A DNA stretch of 64,000 nt from Fulvivirga maritima. Lineage in GTDB: Bacteria; Bacteroidota; Bacteroidia; Cytophagales; Cyclobacteriaceae. Below are positions 38,018 to 47,339 of this stretch, piece by piece. The DNA is taken from the NCBI RefSeq assembly GCF_021389955.1, contig NZ_CP089980.1, forward strand, positions 3,591,001-3,655,000, read 5' to 3'. Position 1 is the first letter of the stretch; the number at the start of each line of letters is the position of its first letter. The notes beneath the pieces are model-generated. The model saw only the letters and a program-made list of their open reading frames with translations. It was not told where the DNA came from and ran no database searches. The position numbers and the translations under genes were made by a program.

Positions 38018-38776
38018 TAAGCCATTAAACCAGTTTTTGAAACTACTAACCTTATCACGGCTCACTACTATTTCTTTATCAAAAGTGATCCGTGGAGAAA
38101 CCAACAGCCTGCTGTTAGAGTAAACTACTACATCTTCAATAGCATTGATGTTAATGATAAAAGAGCGGTTAGCCCGATAAAAAATTTGTGGATCAAGCAT
38201 TTCTTCCAGCTCTTCCAGTTTATAATCAATAATAAATTTCCTTTCCTGATCGGTGATGAGGTAAACCGTGCGCCCCTCTGCGTAAAATAGCTCAATACTA
38301 TCGGTAGTGATAGATTTTATATGCTCGCCTAGTTTTACCATAAAGCGAGTTTTATACTGGTCTTTATGAATATTTTGTAAGGCCTTATTAATATCGAAAC
38401 TATTTTGAGAGAGGTTATTTCTTAAGTTTTCCAGCTTATTGAGCGCAGCCTCCAAGTCAGAGAAAATAATCGGTTTCAGTAAATAAGCGATGCTGTTTAC
38501 CTGAAAAGCCTCTATGGCATACTCATCAAAAGCCGTGATGAAGATAATGGGCTTATCTACCTTTATGGATTCAAATATTTCAAAGCTTTTACCATCAGTA
38601 AGCTGAATATCCATAAAAATCAGGTCAATTTTACTTTGATGGTTTTGTAGCCATTGTATTGATTCCTGTACAGAAGTAAGTTTATCTATTATCTCAATCT
38701 CAGAATCATACCTTAAAAGGTATCTCTCAAGCTTTTCAGCCGCCGGTACTTCATCTTCAATAATCAATACTTTCAT
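38015..38776 (-). CDS. LytTR-family response regulator
   Basis: 253 residues using the ATG at 38776 (MKVLIIEDEVPAAEKL); this overlaps the upstream kinase-like gene by 20 bases. Receiver domain with acidic pocket EDE near residue 7-9, phosphoacceptor Asp in LIFMDIQLTDG, Lys in AYLLKPI. The C-terminal LytTR DNA-binding domain includes FYAEGRTVYLIT and the conserved FYRANRSFIININAI. It is the last gene of a three-gene minus-strand operon with two LytS-type kinase-like proteins, which presumably phosphorylate it. Confidence 0.9.
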   Translation of the reverse strand: MKVLIIEDEVPAAEKLERYLLRYDSEIEIIDKLTSVQESIQWLQNHQSKIDLIFMDIQLTDGKSFEIFESIKVDKPIIFITAFDEYAIEAFQVNSIAYLLKPIIFSDLEAALNKLENLRNNLSQNSFDINKALQNIHKDQYKTRFMVKLGEHIKSITTDSIELFYAEGRTVYLITDQERKFIIDYKLEELEEMLDPQIFYRANRSFIININAIEDVVVYSNSRLLVSPRITFDKEIVVSRDKVSSFKNWFNGL

Positions 38777-39833
38777 ATACAGATTGTTTTTTCTCATCTA
38801 ATATTTCAAGTATAGGTATTTTTATGTAATTCATATCATAAGCTTTCACCTGCACTACTGGTTTTTCACTATAAAAGCCGTAGGCATTCTGTACCTGTGA
38901 GAAAATGCTTTTGCGGTTAGCGGTGAGGATCAGTTTTTCATTGAGCTTGTGCTGTAAAATAAAATAGCCGTCAGCAGGTTCTATTTCAAGCTCTATGAGC
39001 ATGGGTTTGAAAGTGTTGATAATATTATTTCGAATGATTGTTTCCACCAGACCCGGAAGTACGCCAGGCACCATGGGCATGGAGGCAGAAGAGGTAGATA
39101 TATTGCTTTTGAAAGTAATGCAGCTGTTGTACTTGAAATTGAGCAAATGAACAATGTTGTTAGCCGCTCTCAGTTCATCATTAAGGGTGGAGAGTTCTTT
39201 TTTTCTGTGGCCCAAAATGTAGCGATATACCAGTGACAGCCTGTCTATATAATCTTCTGCTTCATCAGCATTTTTATGCACTAAAGTTATAAGGGTTTCT
39301 AGCGAATCATAAAGTAAGTCCGGGTTGACTTCATTTTGAAATTTTGCCAGTTCGGCCTCTATAGTTTCTGTAAGCAATTGTTCTTCTCTTATTTTGTCCT
39401 GATTTTGACGATGCAGAAAATCATTACTAAAGAATAGTAGATTATAAATTAGGCTGGTGGCAGCATAAATGCAATTAAATATAATGAGTTGTGTTTCCGC
39501 GATGCTGAATTTGATGATATATTCAAAATAAGCCGAAATACAAATAGATATAACAAGTATGCTGGCAGCTATTCCTAGCAAGGTCTGTGTCCAGATTCTT
39601 TGGCTGTTAATCTCAGGTGAATAAAACCGGTTAAGAAGCAGCACTATAATTCGTAGTGTTTCTGATAAAATGTAAGTGAGGCCAATACACACATATACTT
39701 CCTGACCAGTAAATATTTCAGAGATCTGACTTACGTTATTATTAATTAGCAGGATCATGAAATACACTACTATTCCATAAAAAGGAGGAATGAGTATCCT
39801 GAAGAGCGCATTATGAATGAATAGCTTTTTCAT
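38757..39833 (-). CDS. LytS-type histidine-kinase-like protein, degenerate (likely pseudokinase)
   Basis: 358 residues with about five membrane helices up to residue 135, then a coiled region and a His_kinase-like domain. In the place of the usual phospho-accepting NPHFLFNSLN, it reads NPDLLYDSLE with D172 where histidine is expected. The N-box, normally ENAVKHN, reads ETIIRNN. The glycine-rich ATP lid is not recognisable. The protein still keeps the length and order of the family and overlaps the true kinase gene by 4 bases (ATGA). It may act as a partner or regulator of the intact kinase rather than an enzyme. Confidence 0.8.
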   Translation of the reverse strand: MKKLFIHNALFRILIPPFYGIVVYFMILLINNNVSQISEIFTGQEVYVCIGLTYILSETLRIIVLLLNRFYSPEINSQRIWTQTLLGIAASILVISICISAYFEYIIKFSIAETQLIIFNCIYAATSLIYNLLFFSNDFLHRQNQDKIREEQLLTETIEAELAKFQNEVNPDLLYDSLETLITLVHKNADEAEDYIDRLSLVYRYILGHRKKELSTLNDELRAANNIVHLLNFKYNSCITFKSNISTSSASMPMVPGVLPGLVETIIRNNIINTFKPMLIELEIEPADGYFILQHKLNEKLILTANRKSIFSQVQNAYGFYSEKPVVQVKAYDMNYIKIPILEILDEKKQSVYESIDY

Positions 39834-40912
39834 AGCTCAATATCTTTTAGTACAGGAAGCATTACGGTGAATTTAGATCCGTCAGTCACTTTTATGGAGG
39901 CAGGAGTAAACAGACTATATCGCTGTCTTATATTTTTTAGCCCTACTTTAAAGGAGTTGACATGGCTGGGGGCTACTGTTTTGGTATTGCAAATGCTAAT
40001 ATTAGTATTATCAATGGCGGAAATATATATGTAGAGCGGATTGTTTTTATTAATGATATTGTGCTTCACCGCATTTTCTACCAGCATTTGTAAAGTCAGT
40101 GGAGGTATGGCGCTGCCCATTATATTTTTCGGTAAGTTAATTTCCAGATGCAGATGGTTTTCAAATCGAACTTTGAGCAGGTAATTGTAAGATTTCACAA
40201 ACTCCACTTCTTCATTAAGCGTTACAAATTGCCGTTTATTATTGTCTAAAATATACTGATAGGTGAGTGCTAATCGCCTGATAAAGTCTTCGGCTAAAGA
40301 GGCATCTTTAAAAATCAATGATGATATGGTGTTCAGGCTATTAAACAGATAGTGGGGGCTGAGCTGACTTTTAAGTGCTTCTAACTGTAGTTTTAGATGC
40401 TTTCTTTGCTCTTGCATATTGGTGAGCTGAGCTACCGCATATTGGTTGTAAGAGTACAGTGCAAAGTAAATCAGAGAATACAGAAGTACTGCTATCACAG
40501 TAATGATTAGTAGCTTGATAACAGGCTCCTGATGCTGAGACCAAAGCCACTCTACGGAAAAGCTTTCTTTAATAAAACCAATGTAGAGCCCGCCAATTAC
40601 AGCTATTAAGCTTAGAGTAATGAGAATATTCACTAGTAGCCCCACTATAAAACGTGCCGGCAGGTTCTCTTTCCAGGAGATTAGTTTATTAAGCTTTATG
40701 TCAGAAAAATAGAGGCTGAAGCCAATACTTAGCGAAATAAGAATGCTGATAATTACGTGGGGGAAGTTCTGTAAAATTGAAGGTAAATAAGCCTCTTCAC
40801 TATAAAAAAGATATAGGAAGTACAGTATACCTATACAGATACTTACAATTATACGGAGCCAGAATTTGCGCATAAACGCTGGAGTTATAATATGAGTTTT
40901 GCTGGCTATCAC
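39830..40912 (-). CDS. LytS-type sensor histidine kinase
   Basis: 360 residues. About four to five membrane helices to residue 155 (for example VIISILISLSIGFSLYF), a linker, then a His_kinase domain with phospho-accepting H187 in QLSPHYLFNSLNTISSL, an N-box LVENAVKHNII and a G-box GLKNIRQRY. No extracellular sensor domain is obvious. It is first in the three-gene operon with a degenerate paralogue and a LytTR regulator. Stimulus unknown. Confidence 0.9.
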   Translation of the reverse strand: MIASKTHIITPAFMRKFWLRIIVSICIGILYFLYLFYSEEAYLPSILQNFPHVIISILISLSIGFSLYFSDIKLNKLISWKENLPARFIVGLLVNILITLSLIAVIGGLYIGFIKESFSVEWLWSQHQEPVIKLLIITVIAVLLYSLIYFALYSYNQYAVAQLTNMQEQRKHLKLQLEALKSQLSPHYLFNSLNTISSLIFKDASLAEDFIRRLALTYQYILDNNKRQFVTLNEEVEFVKSYNYLLKVRFENHLHLEINLPKNIMGSAIPPLTLQMLVENAVKHNIINKNNPLYIYISAIDNTNISICNTKTVAPSHVNSFKVGLKNIRQRYSLFTPASIKVTDGSKFTVMLPVLKDIEL

Positions 40913-40999
40913 AGGGCCAATCTAATCAAAAGCAAGATTAAATTGAAACCCGGATAGCTATGTTGTTATTTATTTTGAGTTGTGTTTTCCGATGCTGCG

Positions 41000-42478
41000 T
41001 TAATCAATCGCTCTCATGGCTTTTCCATAATAAGTATCAGAATCAATAGATTTAGCCGCAGCTCTGTAGGCATCAAAAGCTTCATTGTCATTTAATTTCT
41101 TTACTGCAGGAGCCAGTGAAGAAAGCGCTTCTGATGAATAGTAACTAGAGTTAATATCGCCAGCTGTTTTTATGAGTAGTAATAATGACTTTTTGTTTAA
41201 ATTTTGCTTCGATGCCGTTTTAATAACGCTGGAGGCGTAGTTAGATGATCCCAAATCACTGGTGGCTTTAGCTATTGCTTCCATAGTTTTGGTAGACAGA
41301 TCCTGAGATTTGAGCATCTTGCTAAGCACATTTGATGCATAATAAGAAGAGGACATTTTGTTATCTATCAAAGAGACTATTTTCATGTTAGTGGCTTCGC
41401 TTTGGGGTTCATCCATTAGTTTTATGAATAAAGAGGCCATATAATAATCTGAACTCACATTGGCCATGGCATCAATTACTATATTGCGAGATTCATCGGA
41501 GATGTTAGACTTTTGAAGTGCCTTACTGAGCAGCTGTGTTTGATAATAATCGGAGTTAATATTTTTAGAAGAGTTAACTATGGCGGTTATCGATTCTTCA
41601 TCCAGGTTATCATCTAGCAGTTCATCGAGCACAGTCATTTGATAATAATCAGAGCCTATGTTTTTGCTGGCATCCATGATTTTTAATACCGTGGTCGATG
41701 ATTTTTGATTATCCTTCAAAGCCTCTTTTAGCACTACTGTAGAGTAATAATCACTACCTATATGTTTTACGGCATTAAAGTAAGCCTCTTCAGTAGTGGG
41801 CTTGATCAGATACACATGAGAGTTTTTTCTCAACACTTCAGAGAGGTAATAATCTGAACTGATATCAGCAGAGAGTGATTCAGCAATTTTTATTAGCTCA
41901 TCATCTTTTAAGTTATCTTTTTCCAATAGTATGCGTGCGTAGATAGATTTTACGTAGTTACTTTCCATCTTATCTACTTCAGAGAGCACGGCATCTACCC
42001 CTCCTTTTTTATAAAATCTTTTAACCCTGCTTTCTGCACCTATACCAGTGGAGCGAATAACCTCAGGCAGTATTTCTGCCAGCCAATTTTTACCATCAGG
42101 AATAAAAGGCATCTCTTTTCTTCCTTCATAATATTCCTTTTTTAAACCATTAGAAGTGCTTTCAATCTGAATGGTTCGCTTACTACCAAAAGTGGTTTTG
42201 CTGATCTCCAAATATCCGCCGGGAGTTATGCTTTTCACATCGGCATCATCATCAGTAATGGTTATGGTGCCTTTGTATTCAATGTTGAAGCTGTTCCTGC
42301 CATTGGAGTGTTTGATTTTACTTACACCGTCACCATCATCAGAAATATCAATATGTGAATTGCTGGATATGACCGTGATTTGCGCCAGCCCCAGGTGAAA
42401 GGAGCAGCACAAAAGAAAAAGGATAGGCGCTATTTTGACCCGTTGGCCTATCCTTAAGAGTTTTTGACCTTTGTTCAT
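41000..42478 (-). CDS. Exported protein with ten 34-residue SDYY repeats
   Basis: 492 residues from the ATG at 42478 (MNKGQKLLRIGQ), with a signal peptide or single membrane segment (IAPILFLLCCSFHLGLAQ). Residues about 35-110 look like a DUF4097-type beta domain (ISDDGDGVSKIKHSNG, ITDDDADVKSITPGGYLEIS). From about residue 170 to the end, ten helical repeats carry SDYY or close variants (208, 242, 276, 309, 343, 377, 411, 444, 480, with an earlier SNYVKSIY at 172), spaced 33-36 residues, so an alpha-solenoid is likely. The same kind of N-terminal domain is seen in some M56/BlaR-like proteins, but no peptidase motif is present here. Sits upstream of, and on the same strand as, the kinase operon. 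Function unknown. Confidence 0.7.
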   Translation of the reverse strand: MNKGQKLLRIGQRVKIAPILFLLCCSFHLGLAQITVISSNSHIDISDDGDGVSKIKHSNGRNSFNIEYKGTITITDDDADVKSITPGGYLEISKTTFGSKRTIQIESTSNGLKKEYYEGRKEMPFIPDGKNWLAEILPEVIRSTGIGAESRVKRFYKKGGVDAVLSEVDKMESNYVKSIYARILLEKDNLKDDELIKIAESLSADISSDYYLSEVLRKNSHVYLIKPTTEEAYFNAVKHIGSDYYSTVVLKEALKDNQKSSTTVLKIMDASKNIGSDYYQMTVLDELLDDNLDEESITAIVNSSKNINSDYYQTQLLSKALQKSNISDESRNIVIDAMANVSSDYYMASLFIKLMDEPQSEATNMKIVSLIDNKMSSSYYASNVLSKMLKSQDLSTKTMEAIAKATSDLGSSNYASSVIKTASKQNLNKKSLLLLIKTAGDINSSYYSSEALSSLAPAVKKLNDNEAFDAYRAAAKSIDSDTYYGKAMRAID

Positions 42479-42684
42479 AATTATTGAGTTTTTACTACAG
42501 CACAATAATCATTAATAAAAAGGCCTATTAATAATGAATAGTAGTCAATCGTATTGAAAATGTATTGAATCGTAATATGTATGACCTGTTTCTTAAAGCT
42601 ATCCTACCGTTCATATAGTATATGTTTTGCATTGATCAGGTTCTATTAATACATTAGGTATCTTAACCAAAAACCGTTTAATAA

Positions 42685-44403
42685 ATGAAGGAAGTGAATA
42701 GTACATTTTCGCGGAGGCATATGCTTGTGCTTCTGCTATTTTTTACTGTTTTGACTACCGCCGTGCATGGGCAGGATCTACCTGCGGTCACCAGCACTTA
42801 TGTAATCAAAAACGTAAACATTATTCAGGGACCCGGCCGAAAAATAGAAATGGGATCTCTGGTCATTAAAGATGGAGTGATAACTGCTGTGGGCAAAAGT
42901 GTGCAGATACCAGCTGAAGCTCAGGTGGTGGAAGCCGACAGCATGTATGTATATGCCGGTTTTATAGAAGGCCTTTCTCATACGGGGCAGGCCAAGCCAA
43001 AAGAAGAATCACGAGGACGTGGCCGCAGTGATGTGAAAGATCCGGGGAACCCTCCGAATGATATTGCAGGAATAGAGCCAGAAAAGAAAGTGTCTGACCT
43101 GTTAGATGCTTCTGATAAGTCTGTGGCAGATATGCGAGAGTTGGGCTTTACGGCAGCTAACGTAGTGCCTTATGGCAGAATGCTTCCTGGAAAAGGCGCA
43201 CTTATTCTACTCAGTGGAGAGAGCGCTGATGATATGCTATATAGAGATAATACCGTGTTTTTCTCTCAGCTAGATGGAGCCCCTGGCGTATACCCTAGCA
43301 CAGTGATGGCGGTAATGGCCAAATACAGAGAATTATACAGGCAGGCGGAGCAGGCTAAGGCTTATGAAGCACGCTATACAAAAGATGCTGCAGGCATGAG
43401 CAGACCTAATACCAGTAGAGTGCTGGAGGCTTTTTATCCTGTATTGGAAAAGCAGCAACGTGTAGCCTTTAAAGCGGAAGATATTTTAGATATAGAAAGA
43501 GTACTCGTGCTCAAAAAGGATTTAGGTTTTAACCTTATTCTTAGTGAAGTAAAGCAAGGCTGGGATCTTACTGATAAAATTAAAGCCAGCGGTGCAGAAG
43601 TGTTACTTTCATTAGACCTGCCTGAGCTGGAAGAGGAGAAAGCAGACTCTACCAAAACAGATTCTACTGCCGTAGAAGAAAAGGAAAAAACAGAGGTAGA
43701 CATTGAGCGTGAGCAACTGGAAGCCAGAAAGAAACAAATGATTCTGAATTATTATACTCAGCCCGCTTTGTTCAAAAGTAAAGGGATTGAATTCGGATTT
43801 TCTACCCTTGGCGTAAAAAGCAATGATATAAAAGGCATTCTGATCAAACTAATAGAAAATGGCCTTACTGAAGATCAGGCTCTGGCAGCTCTTACCACTT
43901 CTCCAGCTAAAATATTAGGTGTATCATCTATTATGGGTACGGTGGATGAAGGTAAAATGGCTAACTTTTTCATTACTGATAAGCCTTACTTTGATAAGGA
44001 GTCTAATGTGAAATATACTTTCGTAGATGGCCAAATGTATAAGTTTAAAGATAAGCCCGGTAAAAAAGGTAAAGGGGGTAAGGGAGCTGACATAAAAGGA
44101 AAGTGGTCTTACTCGTCAGAAACTCCTCAAGGCGTAATAAGTGGCGTGATCACTTTTAATGGAGAGCCGGGAGATTACAGTGGCTCTATTTCTAATAGCT
44201 CTACCAATGAGTCTACAGATTTTACTGACATTACCGTAGATGGTAATAGCGTTGTGTTTTCGTTTTCAATAGTTTCTAATGGAGAGACTTTGAAAATTAC
44301 CATTACCATGAATATAGAGGGAGAAACTTTTGAAGGCACCATGACTGCCGGAGAATATGGTAGCTTCCCTATAGAAGGAGATAAAATGCCTGAAGACAAC
44401 TAA
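42685..44403 (+). CDS. Exported amidohydrolase-like protein lacking the HxH metal motif
   Basis: 572 residues. Signal peptide after a short basic leader (HMLVLLLFFTVLTTAVHGQ). The amidohydrolase N-terminal beta part (IKNVNIIQGPGRKIEMG, LVIKDGVITAVG) is followed by YVYAGFIEGLSHTGQ, where active enzymes have GxxDxHxH; the histidine pair is missing. Residues about 445-572 add a glycine/lysine-rich linker and a beta domain not normal for the family. First of three tandem exported amidohydrolase-like genes (9 and 8 base gaps). Family membership is clear; catalysis is doubtful. Confidence 0.75.
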   Translation: MKEVNSTFSRRHMLVLLLFFTVLTTAVHGQDLPAVTSTYVIKNVNIIQGPGRKIEMGSLVIKDGVITAVGKSVQIPAEAQVVEADSMYVYAGFIEGLSHTGQAKPKEESRGRGRSDVKDPGNPPNDIAGIEPEKKVSDLLDASDKSVADMRELGFTAANVVPYGRMLPGKGALILLSGESADDMLYRDNTVFFSQLDGAPGVYPSTVMAVMAKYRELYRQAEQAKAYEARYTKDAAGMSRPNTSRVLEAFYPVLEKQQRVAFKAEDILDIERVLVLKKDLGFNLILSEVKQGWDLTDKIKASGAEVLLSLDLPELEEEKADSTKTDSTAVEEKEKTEVDIEREQLEARKKQMILNYYTQPALFKSKGIEFGFSTLGVKSNDIKGILIKLIENGLTEDQALAALTTSPAKILGVSSIMGTVDEGKMANFFITDKPYFDKESNVKYTFVDGQMYKFKDKPGKKGKGGKGADIKGKWSYSSETPQGVISGVITFNGEPGDYSGSISNSSTNESTDFTDITVDGNSVVFSFSIVSNGETLKITITMNIEGETFEGTMTAGEYGSFPIEGDKMPEDN

Positions 44404-44411
44404 AACATAGA

Positions 44412-45791
44412 ATGATGAGATTAACAAATACAATATATAAGCTGTCATTAATCTTTCTTTTCGCCTGTGTTTGCTCTATTAGTAAGGCGCAGGAAAAAGG
44501 AGATGTGCTCATAAAAAATGGTACGGTGCTTACCATAACCAAAGGCACGCTAGAAAATACTGATGTCTTAATAAGAGATGGAAAGATTTCAAAAATAGGC
44601 AAAGGACTTAAAGCACCTTCCGGAGCCAGAGAAATTGATGCTACTGGTAAATATGTTATGCCTGGTATCATAGATGCTCACTCTCATATTGCACTAAGCT
44701 CTATTAACGAGGCTACCAGCCCCGTAACTGCCGAAGTATGGACAGGTGATGCGCTTGATCCTTTGGATGTTTCCATCTATAGAGCGCTGGCCGGTGGAGT
44801 AACCATTTCACATGCTTTACATGGCTCAGCCAATGCCATTGGTGGACAAAGCGAAACCATAAAGCACCGCTATGGCACCTTAGATATGGATGGCCTGAGA
44901 ATGGAAGGCGCGCCCAGGACTATTAAGTTTGCTTTAGGAGAAAACCCTACCAGGGTGCATGGTGAGCGTAGTGGTATAGTACCCAAAACCCGAATGGGAG
45001 TGGAAGCTGTATTCAGAAGCTCTTTTTCGGAAGCCAAGCAATACATGGAGAAATGGGATACTTATAACTCAGCCAAAGGTAAGAAAGACTTTAAAGGCTC
45101 TGCTCCTGAGTATAACTTAAGGTTAGAAACACTGGCTGATATATTGAGAGGAAATATAGTGGTACACTGCCATTCATACCGAGCAGATGAGATTTACATG
45201 CTCATGCAGGTTTTTAAGGACTTTGGTATTAAAAAACTGGTTTTTCAACATGTAAATGAAGGTTTTAAAGTAGCGCCTGAGCTTGCTGAGTTTGGGGCTA
45301 TGGCTTCAGTATTTGCTGACTGGTGGGATTATAAATTTGAAGTATATTATTCTACGGCTTATAACGCGGCTATTCTTACTAAAAATGGAGTAGTTACTTC
45401 TATCAATTCAGATTCAGGAGAGCTCATCAGGCACTTATACCATGAAGCAGCCAAAACACAAAAATATGGAGGCCTTTCTGATGAGGAAGCATTGAAGTTA
45501 ATTACCATTAACCCTGCTAAGCAATTGGGTATTGAAGATAGAGTAGGCTCATTAGAAGAAGGTAAAGATGGCGATGTAGCCATTTTCAGTGCACACCCAT
45601 TGTCTATTTATACAGTTCCTCTTTACACTATAGTAGATGGCGTAGTTGAGTTCGACAGGGAAAATGACCCTGCAGATATGAGACTGTACCCTGATCCTGA
45701 AGAAACTATTGATGTAACACTGCATGAGAGAGAAGATGAGGACAGGTGTATGGATATTAATGATGCCAACTATTTACTCACTGATAAATAA
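44412..45791 (+). CDS. Exported amidohydrolase with complete metal ligands
   Basis: 459 residues. Signal peptide MMRLTNTIYKLSLIFLFACV ending near SKAQ. Metal-binding residues are present: HSH in IIDAHSHIAL, histidines in VVHCHSY and FQHVNEG, and the aspartate in INSDSGE. LKLITINPAKQLGIEDRVGS is the typical C-terminal segment. Predicted to hydrolyse amide or related bonds in the periplasm or at the surface; substrate unknown. Middle gene of the three, and the only one with intact ligands. Confidence 0.85.
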   Translation: MMRLTNTIYKLSLIFLFACVCSISKAQEKGDVLIKNGTVLTITKGTLENTDVLIRDGKISKIGKGLKAPSGAREIDATGKYVMPGIIDAHSHIALSSINEATSPVTAEVWTGDALDPLDVSIYRALAGGVTISHALHGSANAIGGQSETIKHRYGTLDMDGLRMEGAPRTIKFALGENPTRVHGERSGIVPKTRMGVEAVFRSSFSEAKQYMEKWDTYNSAKGKKDFKGSAPEYNLRLETLADILRGNIVVHCHSYRADEIYMLMQVFKDFGIKKLVFQHVNEGFKVAPELAEFGAMASVFADWWDYKFEVYYSTAYNAAILTKNGVVTSINSDSGELIRHLYHEAAKTQKYGGLSDEEALKLITINPAKQLGIEDRVGSLEEGKDGDVAIFSAHPLSIYTVPLYTIVDGVVEFDRENDPADMRLYPDPEETIDVTLHEREDEDRCMDINDANYLLTDK

Positions 45792-45798
45792 TTGAAGA

Positions 45799-47103
45799 AT
45801 GAAGCAAATGAAAAATATAATACTAACATTAACAGGAGTATTTTGTGTGCTGCTTTCTTACGGACAGAATGCCAAGGCCACCAAAGGCACTTTTGCACTT
45901 ACTAATGCTACCATAGTCACAGTTACCAGTGACACTATAAAAAATGGGACTTTAATTATTGCAGACGGTAAAATTGCGGATCTGGGCAAGGTGTCAGTAC
46001 CTGCTGGAGCTAAAACCATAGATTGTAAAGGCCTTTTTGTGTTTCCTGGTATGATTGAATCTGGTGCCAGACTGGGTTTAGTAGAAGTGGGCTCAGATCC
46101 TCGTACACGAGATTATAATGAAGTGGGTGATGTAATACCTCAGATGCAGGCGCTTACGGCAGTTAATCCTAATTCTGTACTAATACCCGTTACCAGAGTA
46201 AGCGGTGTTACCACCTCTTTAGCGGTGCCTACCGGCGGGTTATTTTCAGGAACAGCAGCGCTTATTAATCTGCACGGTTATACCCCAGATCAGATGTATG
46301 CAGGTTTTGAAGGCGTGGTGCTTAACTTTCCTATAACCGGCAAGAGAGGCAGATGGGATAGAAGATCAGAGGAAGAGATAAAGAAAGACGCAGAAAAGGC
46401 CCTCGAAAAACTGAATGATGTGTGGGGAAAAGCAGAGGCTTACAGTAAAATTGATTCTGCTATAGTGGCAGGAAAAGCGGCCTCTAAATTAGATTATTAC
46501 CCTGAAATGGAAACGTTGGCTCCTGTGGTACGTGGAGAAAAAACGTTGCTTATAGAAGTGAATGCAGCTAATGATATTAAGGCGGCCATTGAATGGGTGA
46601 AAGATAAGGACCTAAAAGTTGTATTTACTGGAGTTTCAGAAGGATGGAGACTGGCTGAAGAGCTGGCTGAAGCGGAAATTCCTGTGGTAACAGGTCCGGT
46701 ATTAGATATTCCTAACAGAGGTTATGATAAATATGACCGCTCTTACTCTAATGCAGGCATTATGCACAAAGCCGGAGTAACGGTAGCCATAAGAACTAAT
46801 GATGCTGAAAATGTAAGAAACTTACCTTATAACGCAGGCTTTGCGGCTACTTATGGTTTAGGAAAAGAGGAAGCACTGAAAGCCATTACTATTATTCCTG
46901 CTAAGCTGTTTGGAGTAGATGATCAGTTGGGATCTTTAGAAAAGGGTAAAAGTGCCACATTGTTTATCACTGATGGTGATCCTTTTGAGCCTAAAACTCA
47001 GGTGAAATATGTTTTCATAAACGGATGGAATATTCCTATGGAAAGCAGGCAAACCAAATTGTATGAAGAATTTTTAGACAGAAGTCCTGGTTTGAAAAAA
47101 TAG
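45799..47103 (+). CDS. Exported amidohydrolase-like protein lacking the HxH metal motif
   Basis: 434 residues. Start MKQMKNIILTLTGVFCVLLS is a signal peptide. The composite-domain strands (ATIVTVTSDTIKNGTLII) and the C-terminal block ITIIPAKLFGVDDQLGS match amidohydrolases, but the position of HxH reads MIESGARLG, and later ligands are also replaced (VVFTGVSEGW). Similar in these losses to the first gene of the cluster. Probably a structural or regulatory partner of the middle enzyme, by inference from gene order. Confidence 0.75.
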   Translation: MKQMKNIILTLTGVFCVLLSYGQNAKATKGTFALTNATIVTVTSDTIKNGTLIIADGKIADLGKVSVPAGAKTIDCKGLFVFPGMIESGARLGLVEVGSDPRTRDYNEVGDVIPQMQALTAVNPNSVLIPVTRVSGVTTSLAVPTGGLFSGTAALINLHGYTPDQMYAGFEGVVLNFPITGKRGRWDRRSEEEIKKDAEKALEKLNDVWGKAEAYSKIDSAIVAGKAASKLDYYPEMETLAPVVRGEKTLLIEVNAANDIKAAIEWVKDKDLKVVFTGVSEGWRLAEELAEAEIPVVTGPVLDIPNRGYDKYDRSYSNAGIMHKAGVTVAIRTNDAENVRNLPYNAGFAATYGLGKEEALKAITIIPAKLFGVDDQLGSLEKGKSATLFITDGDPFEPKTQVKYVFINGWNIPMESRQTKLYEEFLDRSPGLKK

Positions 47104-47124
47104 AACTATAGTATTTTCAAATTT

Positions 47125-47156
47125 AAGCAGAGGTGTAAAAGCATCTCTGCTTTTTT
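47125..47156 (+). terminator. Terminator after the amidohydrolase cluster
   Basis: AAGCAGAG / CTCTGCTT stem (47125-47152) followed by TTTTTT. Twenty-two bases after the stop. No gene seen between here and 47340. Confidence 0.85.
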
Positions 47157-47339
47157 GTTTTATAGGGGTATAATTAAAGATGAACGAATGATGGAGATAG
47201 CGTAACTGATTATATTTAAGTGAATTACAGAGGGCATTTGGCTTAAATTGGTCTTTGATGTATTTGTGCTTTTTGTGTAAAAATTCATATCATTGCTAGC
47301 TCAACGTTGGTTTTTTCCTTGGTCTATAAGTCACAAAGC

